64,000 nucleotides of DNA from Loxodes magnus. Taxonomy: Eukaryota; Ciliophora; Karyorelictea; Loxodida; Loxodidae. The position numbers and the translations under genes are program-made. The stretch covers positions 248,001-312,000 of the forward strand of contig CAMPDV010000123.1 of the NCBI GenBank assembly GCA_946699065.1. Direction: 5' to 3'. Of this stretch, positions 25,801 to 35,888 are shown in pieces; the stretch's first letter is position 1; every line of letters starts with the position of its first letter. The notes under the pieces are model-generated. The model saw only the letters and a list, made by a program, of their open reading frames with translations. It was not told where the DNA came from and searched no databases.

Positions 25801-27160
25801 CTAAATTCTACTTGTTTTAAAGCAGCACATCTACAACATGACCTAAATCAAATTTTAAGCAGCCATATGATATAGGGTTAGCCTTGAAGTTATAGCTTGG
25901 TATTATTTCGCCAGTTTTATTGATATTTTAGGTAGCACATTAAATAAACTCTGCTTGAATTACAGCTGGAGTATAGTCTGGTAGATTATAAGGCTCATTT
26001 TTGTTGGTTGAATAGCTATATTCTATCTACAGCTAATTAGAAGGTGGACTTAAAGACCCTTCACATCAAACTATACTATCCAGCTGAAAAACCTACTTCA
26101 TGCCTATTATTCTAATAACTTCCACCAACTAATTATCTTGCATATTGTAAACTGAAAAGTCTGGGACTATTTGATTGTCTTTGAAAATATATTTACTAAG
26201 CTTAAAGAATTTATCGAAGAAAGATCCTTTTGTTTAGTATTCTATTAATGTATCTATAGACATTAAAGCTTTCGCAACGTAATACCATGTGAAGTCTAAA
26301 TACCTTTGGAATGGAAAGCCTAAAGGAGTTAAGGCAATCAAGCCTTCATTCAGGATGTCTAGAGTTTTATTTTGCAACAGCATGGTTTTCACATAATTAT
26401 TTATTACAGGATGTATTAGATTAGAGGATTCCAATGATAAAAGCCATGCATAATGTTTTGAAGTGAATCTGTTTAAAGTAGATACGAATAGAATGTAAGT
26501 TTGCCAGCAAACATCTCCAGCTAATAATATTATTGGACTTCCTGTAAGCCTTATGCTAGTAGGAAATTCTTTATTTAGCCGTTCTTGTATGTAAGAGTTA
26601 TTGCAGCTCTATAAGTTTAATCCTCAGAAAGAATCAATAGGAATATTTATATCAGCCTTTATTTTAACTCTACTAGTAAAGCTGAATTCTTCTAAAGGTC
26701 TATAAAACCTTTTCTCGTTCTAAGAAATCAAAGCTAGTTTGTTGAAGCCAAAATATTCAACGAGAGTGACCAGAGCTTAGCCTTCTTACTCATAGCTTGG
26801 TAGAATATTGAAAGTTACTTTGTTGAGTTTCTTATAATTGTTTCTATAAGCAGTTAAGGTAATGAAACTGGGGTTTATCTTAGAGATAGCTCCTGTGTAT
26901 ATCTAATTATAAGTAATGTCTATTATCATTTACACTTTCTACTTACTTCATTTATAGAGAATTATTTATAAATCCTGAGGATTCTTAATCTCATATGGGA
27001 TAGGAATAAATTCTATGTTTTTTAGTTTCTGGTGGGCTATCTAAACATATAAGAAATCTTTTAAAAATGGAGGCGTATGCTAGGAACTTAATATTCCAAT
27101 GTAAACGCAGAAGCTCAGATTGAAGGCAAGGACTAAAATCAAAATTCGCATGACCGACAT
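22811..27160 (-). CDS. Large receptor-like membrane protein, copy 2
   Basis: The frame starts at the ATG complementary to 27158-27160 (MSVMRIL) and ends at a TGA at 22813-22811, giving 1,449 residues. The layout matches copy 1: signal peptide, extracellular region with an ANF-receptor / periplasmic-binding-type ligand domain, eight or nine membrane segments, and a long Ser/Gln-rich tail. The extra length compared with copies 1 and 3 lies mainly in an expanded Asp/Glu tract near the C-terminus. One codon that is TGA in copy 1 (5554) is TGG here. The unbroken frame over 4,350 bases argues for a working gene. TGA is taken as the stop because copy 3 shares it and sequence similarity weakens after it. 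Confidence 0.85.
22905..23010 (-). repeat. Expanded acidic-codon microsatellite in receptor tail
   Basis: On the plus strand this is a run of CTTCTT/CATCTT-type triplets. On the coding strand it encodes alternating Asp and Glu. Copies 1 (about 9001-9090) and 3 (about 63055-63140) have shorter versions, so the tract has expanded by in-frame triplet or hexamer slippage. The plus-strand Ser-rich frame over it is a shadow. Confidence 0.75.
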
Positions 27161-28004
27161 TTTTTTATTACTATCTTACTGTTAATTTCGTTTAAATAGC
27201 TTTAAATCAAAGAAAATAACGAAGCTTTAACTTAAAAGGAAGAGTCATCTAAACACAATTAACAGCATGTCTCTAAATAGATTATTGTTCCTTACTTTCA
27301 ATCTCTCAGTTAAGAGTGACATTACCTTATAATAATTTATTTACCTACTAAGAATGTAAACAAACTAACTAAGAGATAACTTATTAAATCTTAGATATAG
27401 CTATGTAAATTCTAAAGCTTAGAAAGATAAAACTAATAAAGGTTGCAAATTTGTTTCCATATAAGAAAAATAAATCTAGGAATTCCTGTCTCTCATTATA
27501 CTTAACGTTATCAATTCTGCATTAATGCTTAATTATTAAGGCTGATATAGTAAAACCTAAATATATTCAATAAGTCAATAATATCCCTGCTTTCAAATGC
27601 ATTTACATGAATCTTAGTTATCTAATAAATTAATGTGTATAAGCAGTTTATTTTAAAAGCAATGACTGTCTTATAATTTACAAGTTGAAGCTGCTTGTTT
27701 AATCTTAGATAGAATAAAGAGATACATTGAGGCTAATAATTTACCTTAGAAATTAAAAGAAAAGAAATTTAATTTAAACACTTCTACTTGAGTCTAAAGC
27801 TTTTATATCTCTTATTCATTTAATTTTATACATTAGGAATTTTAAGTCTAAGTGAATAGATTTTTAATAGATGCTTTAGGTATATAATTAACTAAGCTAC
27901 TAAGATAATTAAAGGGATCTTCATAGACAAATCTTCAAAAAGAGAAGGCTAGATAGTTCCTTTTTGGCTATTATTTAGAATTTAATTTTTTAACTTTTTA
28001 ATTT
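27161..28004. other. Divergent intergenic region, copy 2
   Basis: This is the inverted counterpart of 4053-4899. It lies between the receptor ATG and the start of the divergent unrecognised gene, probably as a shared promoter region. No gene supported. Confidence 0.4.
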
Positions 28005-29099
28005 ATGAGTCTCATGAAATATAACTCAGAACAGCCTATTTTGCTTGAATGTACTAATAGAAAATAAAAGTTTAGCTCTTTTATGCCATTTTTTATACAA
28101 TAATCAAATTTAAGAGAAATATAGCGAAATAGCGAGAAACTAAATTTGAACTTAAAGGTAAGGAAATATTAAGCTTAAAATAAATAAAGAACTTAAGACT
28201 TAAATATGCCTGAAGAAAGGGGCTTAATAGCTGTATCATATCCTTCTTAATTTGCATAGCTCAAATTGAAAATATATACAGCTTTTGTAAATTTAAAGCA
28301 AACTGGTAAAATAAAAAGCTTTAAGGACCTAAAAAAGCTTATTGAATATTGGTTTTTTAATGCTTTGAAATGTAATTAAGATAAGCTTTAACTATTAGCT
28401 CACATTAAGCAAAAGTCATTTATTTTTTAAATAAAGCAAATTAAATCTAGCTAGAAATAAATGAATAGAGATAAATAAAAAATAGTTTTAAGGTATTTGC
28501 TTGAGATAGAAGCAGAATGATGTAATATAATAGAAAGGCTAAAGACTTCTTCACTTAAAAACAAACTGCTCTTTATAAAGAGTTTTAGTTTATTTCCTAA
28601 ATCTAATTTTAAATGTTCCTAGACTCTTATACTAGATTCAATAATTAATCATAACTTAGACTTACTAAATGAAGGAGCAAAAAAATTTAATTTCAGTTAA
28701 TCAGATGGAATCAGATAAATTTTAATTAAAATGCAATTTAGGAGAATCATTTCTCTAAGATGCTGTTTAAGAAGCTAAAATTATAAGTAAAATCATAGAT
28801 GAAGTGATATTGGTATTAAACTTGATTTAGTTCTATATTTTCTTAGAATTAATTAAAAGCTTAATTAATCTAATGCCTGAGATAAAATATATTCCTTTGA
28901 AAGATTGAAAGAATAAATTTTAGCAATACAAGCATAACTTTCAAATTAGATTAAGAATAAAAGTAATTGGTAAATCAAATAATGACACTAGGTTAATTAA
29001 GTAGATGTGAATATATGATCCGAATATAAAATTAAAGCATTGACGCTAAATGAGAAAACTAGGTATTTCTTACATTTATATTATGATATTTTTTAAGAT
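28005..29099 (+). CDS. Unrecognised helical protein gene, copy 2 (best-preserved frame)
   Basis: The ATG at 28005 opens a frame that reads as plausible protein for at least 365 codons (MSLMKYNSEQPILLE...). It includes MPEERGLIAVSYPSQFAQ near residue 68 and ILDSIINHNLDLLNEGAKK near residue 215. TAA/TAG would be Gln and TGA Trp. No domain, signal peptide or membrane segment is seen. The given end is arbitrary because no codon is an obligate stop. It is transcribed away from the receptor gene 845 bp away. Copies 1 and 3 carry frame-breaking indels, so this may be the only intact copy, or all three may be decaying. Confidence 0.4.
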
Positions 29100-29389
29100 T
29101 TAAACCATTTAATACACTAATCATATTACATAGCAGACTCATATATTTATTTATAAATAAACAAATTAATAATTTAAATGTAATCATTTAGTAATTTTAA
29201 TTCTTAAAATGGTTATAATTAATAAAGAAGAACTTTTATTAATTATTATTCTTAATTTTGTTCAACCTATCAATGGTGAAACCACGTAAATTAATTCATT
29301 CATGTAATAAAAGACCAGAAATTAATTTAAAACATTCGCTTAAGGACTGTTTTATTAATCTTATAAATAAATAAATAAATTTGATTATA

Positions 29390-29421
29390 GAGCGCGTAGC
29401 ACTCTCGTTGGTGCGCAGCTC
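29390..29421 (-). other. Stem-loop near 3' end of SINE-like element
   Basis: On the plus strand GAGCGCG plus CAC pairs with GTG, CGC and GCTC around an eight-base loop (TCTCGTTG). A single A is bulged on one side and TAG unpaired on the other. This gives about ten base pairs, mostly G-C, in an otherwise AT-rich region. It lies just inside the TTTA-repeat tail, where a LINE reverse transcriptase would recognise the RNA. Confidence 0.6.
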
Positions 29422-29439
29422 TTTAAAAAAAATGTTTCA

Positions 29440-29579
29440 TACTGACAAGAATGTTTGTTACTGATAAAATTATCAGATACTGGTGGACCTTGTTCAATAC
29501 AGGTATAATTATTCAGTACTGATAAAAATGTTCAATACTGATATAATTTTAGAATACTCGTAATATTTAATACTTGCTG
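29440..29579. repeat. Degenerate 19-bp minisatellite
   Basis: About seven units of 16-20 bp each begin TACTG or TAC, with an approximate consensus TACTGATAAAATTGTTCAA. They run without gap and differ at several positions from unit to unit. The array is confined to the SINE-like insertion. Confidence 0.65.
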
Positions 29580-29621
29580 GAGGTCCAAGGACATGGCAGG
29601 ATTGTGTCTCATTACATCACC

Positions 29622-29839
29622 AAAGCAGAGGACGACATGTGTCAATTATGGATATTTAAATTCCCCACCTCTGATGAAGCTCGCAATATTATTTCTTTTT
29701 CGTTCCAGTATTAAAAATAAACTAAGCCAAGTCAATCCAGTGTCGAAGGTCTAAGAATCTTATGTCTCGAGGCCAAACCAAAGCAGAGGAAGACATAAAG
29801 TCGATTATGGGTACTTAACTTCCCCAACCTCTGATGAAG
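29622..29839. other. Duplicated, possibly structured RNA motif
   Basis: Two copies (29622-29679 and 29780-29839) share AAAGCAGAGGA, then a small GAC...GTC hairpin, then ATTATGG, TTCCCC and CCTCTGATGAAG. CAGAGG can pair with CCTCTG in both copies. The small hairpin is kept while its loop differs (GACATGTGTC versus GACATAAAGTC). An outer pairing of TCGAAGGT with ACCTTCGA encloses the second copy. It may be part of a transcribed small RNA or of the SINE body. It matches no RNA family I know, and the strand is unclear. Confidence 0.4.
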
Positions 29840-29897
29840 ACGACCTTGTTGTTCACCTTCGAACAACTATGGCGGTTTTAAAATATAATAATTTACT

Positions 29898-30388
29898 TAT
29901 ATAATAAACTTGCTTTAATTTAATGAGCTAACTATATAAAAATATTAGATATTTATAGATAAATTAATTTCCTTGGCTATTTATTAATAAGATAAGATAG
30001 AAAAATTAAAGTTTAAGTCTAATTTTAATAATTTAAGACTAGAATTGAATATCATTACAAAGAATCTAATCTTAGATTATCCAAGGAGCAAATAAATGTT
30101 TATATCTTAGGTAACTATTACTAAAACTTAATTTATCTACTTTAGGCTATTTTTCTATAATTTTTCCCTTTTTCATACATTATATTTATCTCATACTAAT
30201 TATCGTTTTATAAAATTTACTCAAATTATCTTTAATAGAAGCAAAGATTTATATAAGAAAAAAGAATATATCAGAAATAGTATAGAAGACACTTAAATTA
30301 TATAACTTACTTATTTTTATTTTTAAGACGTAGAACTTAATCAGAAATCGTATATTTAAACCCTCTTATCTCATTAAATTATAATAGG
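29898..30388. other. AT-rich spacer in segment copy 2
   Basis: This is the counterpart of about 2281-2770 in copy 1, with small indels. No gene seen. Confidence 0.45.
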
Positions 30389-31083
30389 ATGGTAGGATAA
30401 AAAAGAAAGCGGAAAAATACATTCAAGTGAATATAGTTACCTTGGAAGAAAAAATTATACATTTATAATGTTAGTTCTAGAAAAAGAATCTGAAGAAAAA
30501 AATTATGATGAAAAGCTGGAAAACAAATAGAGCGAATACCTGAAAATTATCTTTAACTAAAGAGAATTAAAAGACTCAAAGTCACTATGAGATTATGATA
30601 TAGAAAATAATGATAATCTTTACCTTAACTACAAACTATAAAGTGGTAGATCTTTAAATGGATTTTCAATTTTTTTTAATTTTGTGAGCATGGAAAACGA
30701 AGTTTGGCAAGGTTTCAGTGACTGAGCTCCCAAATGGAGAGCAGTTTGCTAAGGTTTAAATTTAGGGGGAAAATGTAATAATCAAAAGTGTTAAGCTTAT
30801 AAAGATCTTGTTATTGTTCCAAAAGGATTTGGAAAGTTTTTTATTAACTAAGAGATAATTAATTTAATTTGTCCTTAATGTGGAGAAGTTGCTAAAGATG
30901 TCTAAAATATGTATTTCTGAATGTGCAAATATAAAGCAGAAGGAGAATCCTAAAGTGAGGATGGAAGCAAGATTTTTAAAGGTAAAAAAAATTGATAAGA
31001 GTGATAAAGTACTAACTTTTGAAGAAAACGAAGGGGATATAGTGAGCTGGTATTATTTAGTTATTGACGTAAACGAACTTTGA
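30389..31083 (+). pseudogene. Cys-rich zinc-ribbon-like gene, copy 2 (frameshifted)
   Basis: It aligns along its length with the intact minus-strand gene at 2280-1582, from ATG 30389 to TGA 31081-31083. A 4-base deletion just after the start, a 1-base loss near 30510 and a 2-base loss near 30988 break the frame. The Cys motifs are still visible between about 30760 and 30930, as is the ending (GDIVSWYYLVIDVNEL). This appears to be a decayed duplicate. Confidence 0.7.
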
Positions 31084-31629
31084 GAAAAGCATGAAAATAT
31101 AACTCTCAAAATAATTTATACTAAAAATAAAATAAGAAATTAAATATAATAATATCACTTAAATTATTTAAAGAAATACTGTGCATCAATTAATTTATTC
31201 CTTAGTTTTCCTTATTAAACCATTTACTCTTTTATGAAAGGTGAAACTTATAAACTATTAGTAAACTTTATAATACAAAAATTAATTATTTATGGATAAA
31301 AATTAAGAGCAATTTTAGTGAGTTATTTGTAACTAAAAGGTAAGATGAGTATGCTTAATGAAGTGTATTTATCGTTATGTTCTTTTTGCGAATGAATCAT
31401 AAAAAGACTGCTCAATAAATATAAAAATACTGGATTTGTATTCTTAGTGATAGAAATAAGATACATCTCTTTAGATATAATAAAACCAATAAATACATTG
31501 AAACTTAACTATTATCTCCATAAGAGGAAGTTAAATGTACTTTTCAAGCTTATAATAAATAATTTAGACAGTTATGCATAATATATTTATATATCCCTTA
31601 ATCAGGAAAAACTATTAATATAACTATTA
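31084..31629. other. AT-rich stretch in segment copy 2
   Basis: Counterpart of about 1040-1581 in copy 1. No gene supported. Confidence 0.45.
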
Positions 31630-31636
31630 TTATTCA

Positions 31637-32511
31637 TAAAAAGATATAAAATGGCTTCTAAGAAATAACAGAACTTTGAACAAAACATTTAAACAGGAAA
31701 ATTCTCTAAAAAATAAAAAAGCGAAATAATTACAATGAGTGAAAGTGAGAAATATGATTGATATGACGAACATTAACCACTTGGAAATCCAGAATTAAAA
31801 AAACTTCCGACACAAACTCAAATAGAAATATTATCTAAGTCATTAAAAGAGTTTATGTTTAAAAATAGATACCTCACTGATAAAGTAGAAAAATTAGAAA
31901 AACTAATAACGTCTTTACTTGAGAAATAATATTAATCATCATAAGAAATAGAAGACAAACTGGAACAAAGAATTCTTTAAATTTAATAATAAATTCAGGT
32001 TACGCCATTTTCGTTTTAACAGAATTAATCAGATCCTATGGAAATAGAAAATGAAGCCTCAAATTAAAATAAACAGTAAATGTTTATTTAAAATAAGTAG
32101 TAAATTTAAATTAAATAAGTGTTACAGGAATAATAGTTTAAAAGAAGAATAAAATGCTACGTGTGCAATAAATAACACCAATGAAAATACTGCTACTAAC
32201 TAAGCGAAATTTAAAGAAAGAATAAATAAGATATTTTTAGAAAACTATTTAGGATATATCCAACATAAAGCGGAAAAATTTATAGAAAAAAATTCTTTAA
32301 TTCAAATCTTAATCCTTGGATAAATAATTAGAGAACGCTAAGTGCAAGACCAAAACTATTCCGAATATTATAGGATGGTGCACTAATGAAGGGCTACACC
32401 GCCTAACTAAGCCTAGTAGGAATTCAAGACAAACTAATAGAGACAAGCTGATAGAATAGGTCAGATGGCTGACTACCAAGGCTTTAACAAAGCATTTTAA
32501 CTTTTAACTTT
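31637..32511 (+). mobile_element. 875-bp insertion with gag-like gene and 7-bp target duplication
   Basis: Copy 1 runs straight through this site (near 1040), whereas copy 2 has 875 extra bases flanked by TTATTCA at 31630-31636 and 32512-32518. The 3' end is TTTTAACTTTTAACTTTTT, a short-repeat tail. The 5' end is close to the ATG of a single gene. No clean inverted repeats or LTRs are seen, though the two ends are loosely complementary. A target duplication plus a repeat tail suggests insertion by target-primed reverse transcription. The element lacks its own polymerase and would need one from elsewhere. Confidence 0.7.
31651..32472 (+). CDS. Gag-like zinc-knuckle protein of the insertion
   Basis: The ATG at 31651 opens a frame of 273 codons to a TGA at 32470-32472, with other TGA codons before it read as Trp. 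Residues about 72-125 look like a coiled coil (YLTDKVEKLEKLITSLLEK). CYVCNKQHQWKYC near residue 173 is a C-x2-C-x3-H-x4-C zinc knuckle, a spacing known from some retroelement Gag proteins. Its Trp is encoded by TGA. Basic residues follow the knuckle. The product is probably a nucleic-acid-binding Gag/ORF1 protein. The true stop is uncertain, since a TGA at 32449 also lies in frame. Confidence 0.6.
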
Positions 32512-32518
32512 TTATTCA

Positions 32519-33867
32519 ATAATTGGAAAAGCTAAAGCTTTATAAAGAACAAAGGAATTTATGGGTAAATTTATATTTCCTTTTCGGATATTAATAGCTA
32601 CTCAGTCTTAATGCTTTCTTATGCTCAATACCTAGTTTTCTTGTTAAATTAGTTATATTCTAGCATATTTTAGCTGTAGTAATCTAAAGTAATTTTTCCT
32701 TTTAAAAATTCTATTAGATTTTTTTAAATCTAAACAATATAATAATCTAGTTAAAGAATAGATAACTATAAACTAAAGGAACTATAAAAAAGGTAAGTTG
32801 GTTATTAGTAGCAATAAGTTAATACTATGTACCTTCTTTTCAGAGGTAAATAGAAATAGTTTTAATAGTGTGATAAATGGATTACATTTAGAGTATTTGA
32901 AGGAAAATTAACTTTATTCGAAGTAAGTCTTTGAGTTTGCTAGATCAATTAAGTTAAGTATATGAGATAAAAAATCTTTAAAATGCAGATAAATTAAATG
33001 AAAAGAATTGGAGTTTTATTAGTTGTAGAATAAATATGAAAACATGATACTAAAATCTCAGTGAAAAAATTAATAATTCTACTTGCTTAAAATAAGAGAA
33101 TAAAACTAAAAAATTGACTACAATTCCATAAGCATTTTTATTAGAGGTATTTACTTATAAAGCTTAAGGTATTATTAACTTAAAAACTCATAACTAAAGC
33201 ACTCTAAGTCTATAAAACTAGTTGGAGATAATTTCCTAAAAATCTAAAATAAAGCTTTTTCATATATTTCTTCTTATTTAAGCTAAGAATTTTAAATTTT
33301 AAATGAGTCAACGATTGAAAGTGACTAACGCTATAAACTTAATAACCAACTATTTTCTAAGTAATAAGAATATTAATTTTATAATTAAAAGTCATTTAAA
33401 ACTAAGCTTTTAAGTTAAGAAAATCAATAAATTATATAATCAATCTTTAGAAAATTTTAATATTTAAGTCAATTTAAAAAGCTGAAGCATCTGTTATTTA
33501 AGTTTGCTTCATTAATAGAATATAAAAAGTAACTAAGTAGCAATCAACAATTCTAATTATTTTAAGCTTTTAGCTTAAAACTAAATGAAAAACAATCTTT
33601 AATGATAGAGTAACTAAATGTAAAACATAGGAGAATCTCTTATAATGGAGTAAATCTACTAGCTAAATTAATTTTGGTGCTAGGGTTTTATAAAGAAATA
33701 TAGAAGAAAGGTATGAGTAATATAGAAAGGATGTATTTAACTATCTTAATTGAAAAATATTTTTAAGAAGTTTAGAATGTATAAGGTCTTCATTCTCTGC
33801 AAAAAAACTAATAGCTGATGTCAGTAGTCCTAAATAAGCAACTATAAACTAGGCGAAGATATAAAAA
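32519..33867. other. Outer end of segment copy 2 and flank
   Basis: Positions 32519-33550 are a near-identical inverted copy of 1-1033. Beyond 33550 the window offers no counterpart, so the segment edge cannot be placed. 33551-33867 is AT-rich with no supported gene. Confidence 0.5.
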
Positions 33868-34902
33868 ATGGTTGGTTTCAATAAGGATTTTTTTACCACC
33901 TCCTCAAAACAGGAGAGAAAACCAGAAGCACATATTCTCTTCACATCTTCATCAACTTAACGCTCTTCTTAATAAAAATAACCAGAACTATCTAATAGAT
34001 TAGAAGAATTTATAAAAAATACTAACTCCTACAAATTAAAATAAAGCGGATCTCTTTCATCAAAGGACAAGTAAGAACTGAGATAAAAATTAAGAACGAA
34101 AAGTTAACACAACTCTCGGCGCCTCCATTAAAAAATGAAAAAAGAGATCACTCAACTGAATTGCTAAAAATGATAACAAAGAAATAAAAAATAAACGAAG
34201 AAGGTAAAGTACGATAATTCAATATAGATCCTATTACCTGTGATTTAGACAATATTTAAACTGAACAAATAGAATCTTAGTAGACGAAACAGCTGATTTA
34301 TCAACTTATTAAAAACATAAAAAAACTCAAGAGGAATTAAACTCCTAGAAGGAAGAAATATTTTTAATAAGTCAGGATTATATAAATTATGAAGATAATA
34401 GTAATTCAATATAGTAGACCGAAGAGCTAAAACCGGAGTTTATGAGCAAATGGCAAGTTTAGAGAATGATATTTAAATAATGCAAGAGCAAGATGAGAAA
34501 AACTGAGTAAAATTAGATTTGAGATTCCAGTTAATAGAAGAAAACCTGTAGAAGCCTTCAAAAGGAACTCCAATGGAAAAAGAGAAGCAAGAAAAAATAT
34601 TTCCCAGAGCAAGAAAAAGATGCTACATTTGCAACAGCACTTGACATTTATGACGGAAATGTCCCCAACAGAAATAAATAAGAATAAATATTTGGAGAAA
34701 TGTTACTAATAGCAACTGAAGTAAAGAGCGAAGGATTTCTTTGCATCGGGAAATGGAAAAATCTGGAGAAAAAATTTCAACTCTGATTAAATAAAAAAGA
34801 GAAATCATGAAAAAGGGCAATGCAAGGAAAGAACATGCAGGAGCTGAGATTTTAACATTTAAAATTTCAATTAAGTCTGAAGGCGAACAGTTATTTTAAT
34901 GA
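33868..34902 (+). CDS. Gag/ORF1-like retroelement protein with CCHC knuckle
   Basis: The ATG at 33868 is in frame with CYICNSTWHLWRKCP (from 34621, residue about 252). This is a canonical C-x2-C-x4-H-x4-C zinc knuckle whose two Trp are both TGA. A probable coiled coil precedes it (QMASLENDIQIMQEQDEK), and a Lys/Arg-rich stretch follows. The N-terminus has TTSSKQERKPEA, shared with the next element at 35889. The stretch from about 34150 to 34400 reads better in another frame, so a pair of frameshifts is possible. The end at TGA 34900-34902 is a choice. It is most likely ORF1 of a LINE or the gag of another retroelement. Confidence 0.55.
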
Positions 34903-35888
34903 ATTTAATGAACTAGGCGAATACCAAAAGCAGTCATTGTAGTATTTGATTTCTTTATCAGAATTATCAATATAAGCTTTTTCTGATAAGTAATTTACGA
35001 AGAGAAAAATAAAACCTAATATATATAAGATTGAAACACAAATTTATAAATACTTCTAAAAATATTTAGCGTCAGGTGCAGTACTGAGTCCTAAACAGCT
35101 ATGCAGTCCATTAGAAATAGTTATCATTGTAGTGAAAAGCGAACAAAAATTGTTACTGATATAAAGGCTACATTCAGTTTGTAGACAAGATTGTTTATAA
35201 CTGAGATACGAATCCTATTCAACTTAAAATGTAAGCTAGCAATATATAGAAGAATAGCTAATTTAGGACAGTATTCATGGAATTTATTGAGACTGTATAT
35301 AAAATATAAAGAGGTTTAGAAGTAAAATAATAATGAAGAATTAAAGGCTTAAAATAATGTAAGCATCTAATTTAGAATGGCTAATATTAAAGTTATAAAC
35401 AGAATAATTAAAATAGATTCTCATATCAAGATAAAATACAATAGTAAAAATTAAAGCCCAAAAAATAAAAAACTCAGAATTTAGAAATTACATCAGAAGT
35501 CTTAAAAGCTAACTAGCTAGAAGAAAATGACAAGCATTGTCTTAGTTAGACAATATCATTCATAAAGTAGTTGAATTAAAATTCAGTGATTTAATTACCG
35601 AGTCTAATCCAAAAATACAAGCTTTATTATAAAATCCAGAGTAGGTGGCTTTACAATACGTTCTTGATGATAAATGAAGATTAAAATAAAATTATATACT
35701 TATAAAGCTTAGTTTAATATATAAATAACGCTGCTTGTAATTTATTTAAAAATGCTTTTATTTAAGACTTTAGATTATATTTAGCAAACTAAAGCTCATC
35801 AATAAAATAAATTAGAAAGATGAACGCATGATTTAAGGCAATTTATTATATATATATTAAAAAATAGTTAACTTCATAACAATTTTTA
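34903..35888. other. Region between two retroelement ORF1-like genes
   Basis: More than one frame gives protein-like text here, for example HKVVELKFSDLITESNPK at about 35560-35615. Because all frames are open I cannot choose between them, and no polymerase or endonuclease motif is visible. It may be decayed retroelement sequence. Confidence 0.4.

Larger units (their letters stand above)
29363..29897 (-). mobile_element. SINE-like insertion in segment copy 2
   Basis: This stretch of about 535 bp interrupts sequence that is continuous in copies 1 and 3. It is more GC-rich than its surroundings. Read on the minus strand it has a 5' part with a duplicated motif, a central 19-bp minisatellite, a strong hairpin near the 3' end (29421-29390), and a tail of TTTA repeats (29384-29363). 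A 3' hairpin plus short-repeat tail is the usual form of a SINE mobilised by a LINE. No tRNA, 5S or 7SL head could be recognised, and the target-site duplication is ambiguous. Confidence 0.55.
21560..33550 (-). repeat. Large duplicated gene segment, copy 2 (inverted)
   Basis: This is an inverted copy of 1-9960 with the same gene order. It differs by two clear insertions: the SINE-like element at 29363-29897 and the gag-like element at 31637-32511. It also has an extra 350 bp in the second unrecognised gene. The receptor gene is in frame throughout, while the Cys-rich gene is broken. Its inner end adjoins the LINE array. Confidence 0.9.

Noticed and set aside
29660-29860. Hammerhead ribozyme suggested by CTGATGA in two places
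   Set aside because: The CTG would be taken up by the CAGAGG/CCTCTG stem, and no properly placed GAAA and cleavage triplet follow.
29363-29897. tRNA-derived head of the SINE-like element
   Set aside because: Only a weak B-box-like GTTCGAAGG on the minus strand and no A box at the right distance; no cloverleaf could be drawn.
34903-35888. Protein-like stretches such as HKVVELKFSDLITESNPK
   Set aside because: At least two overlapping frames look equally plausible, and without duplicate copies to compare there is no way to choose one.
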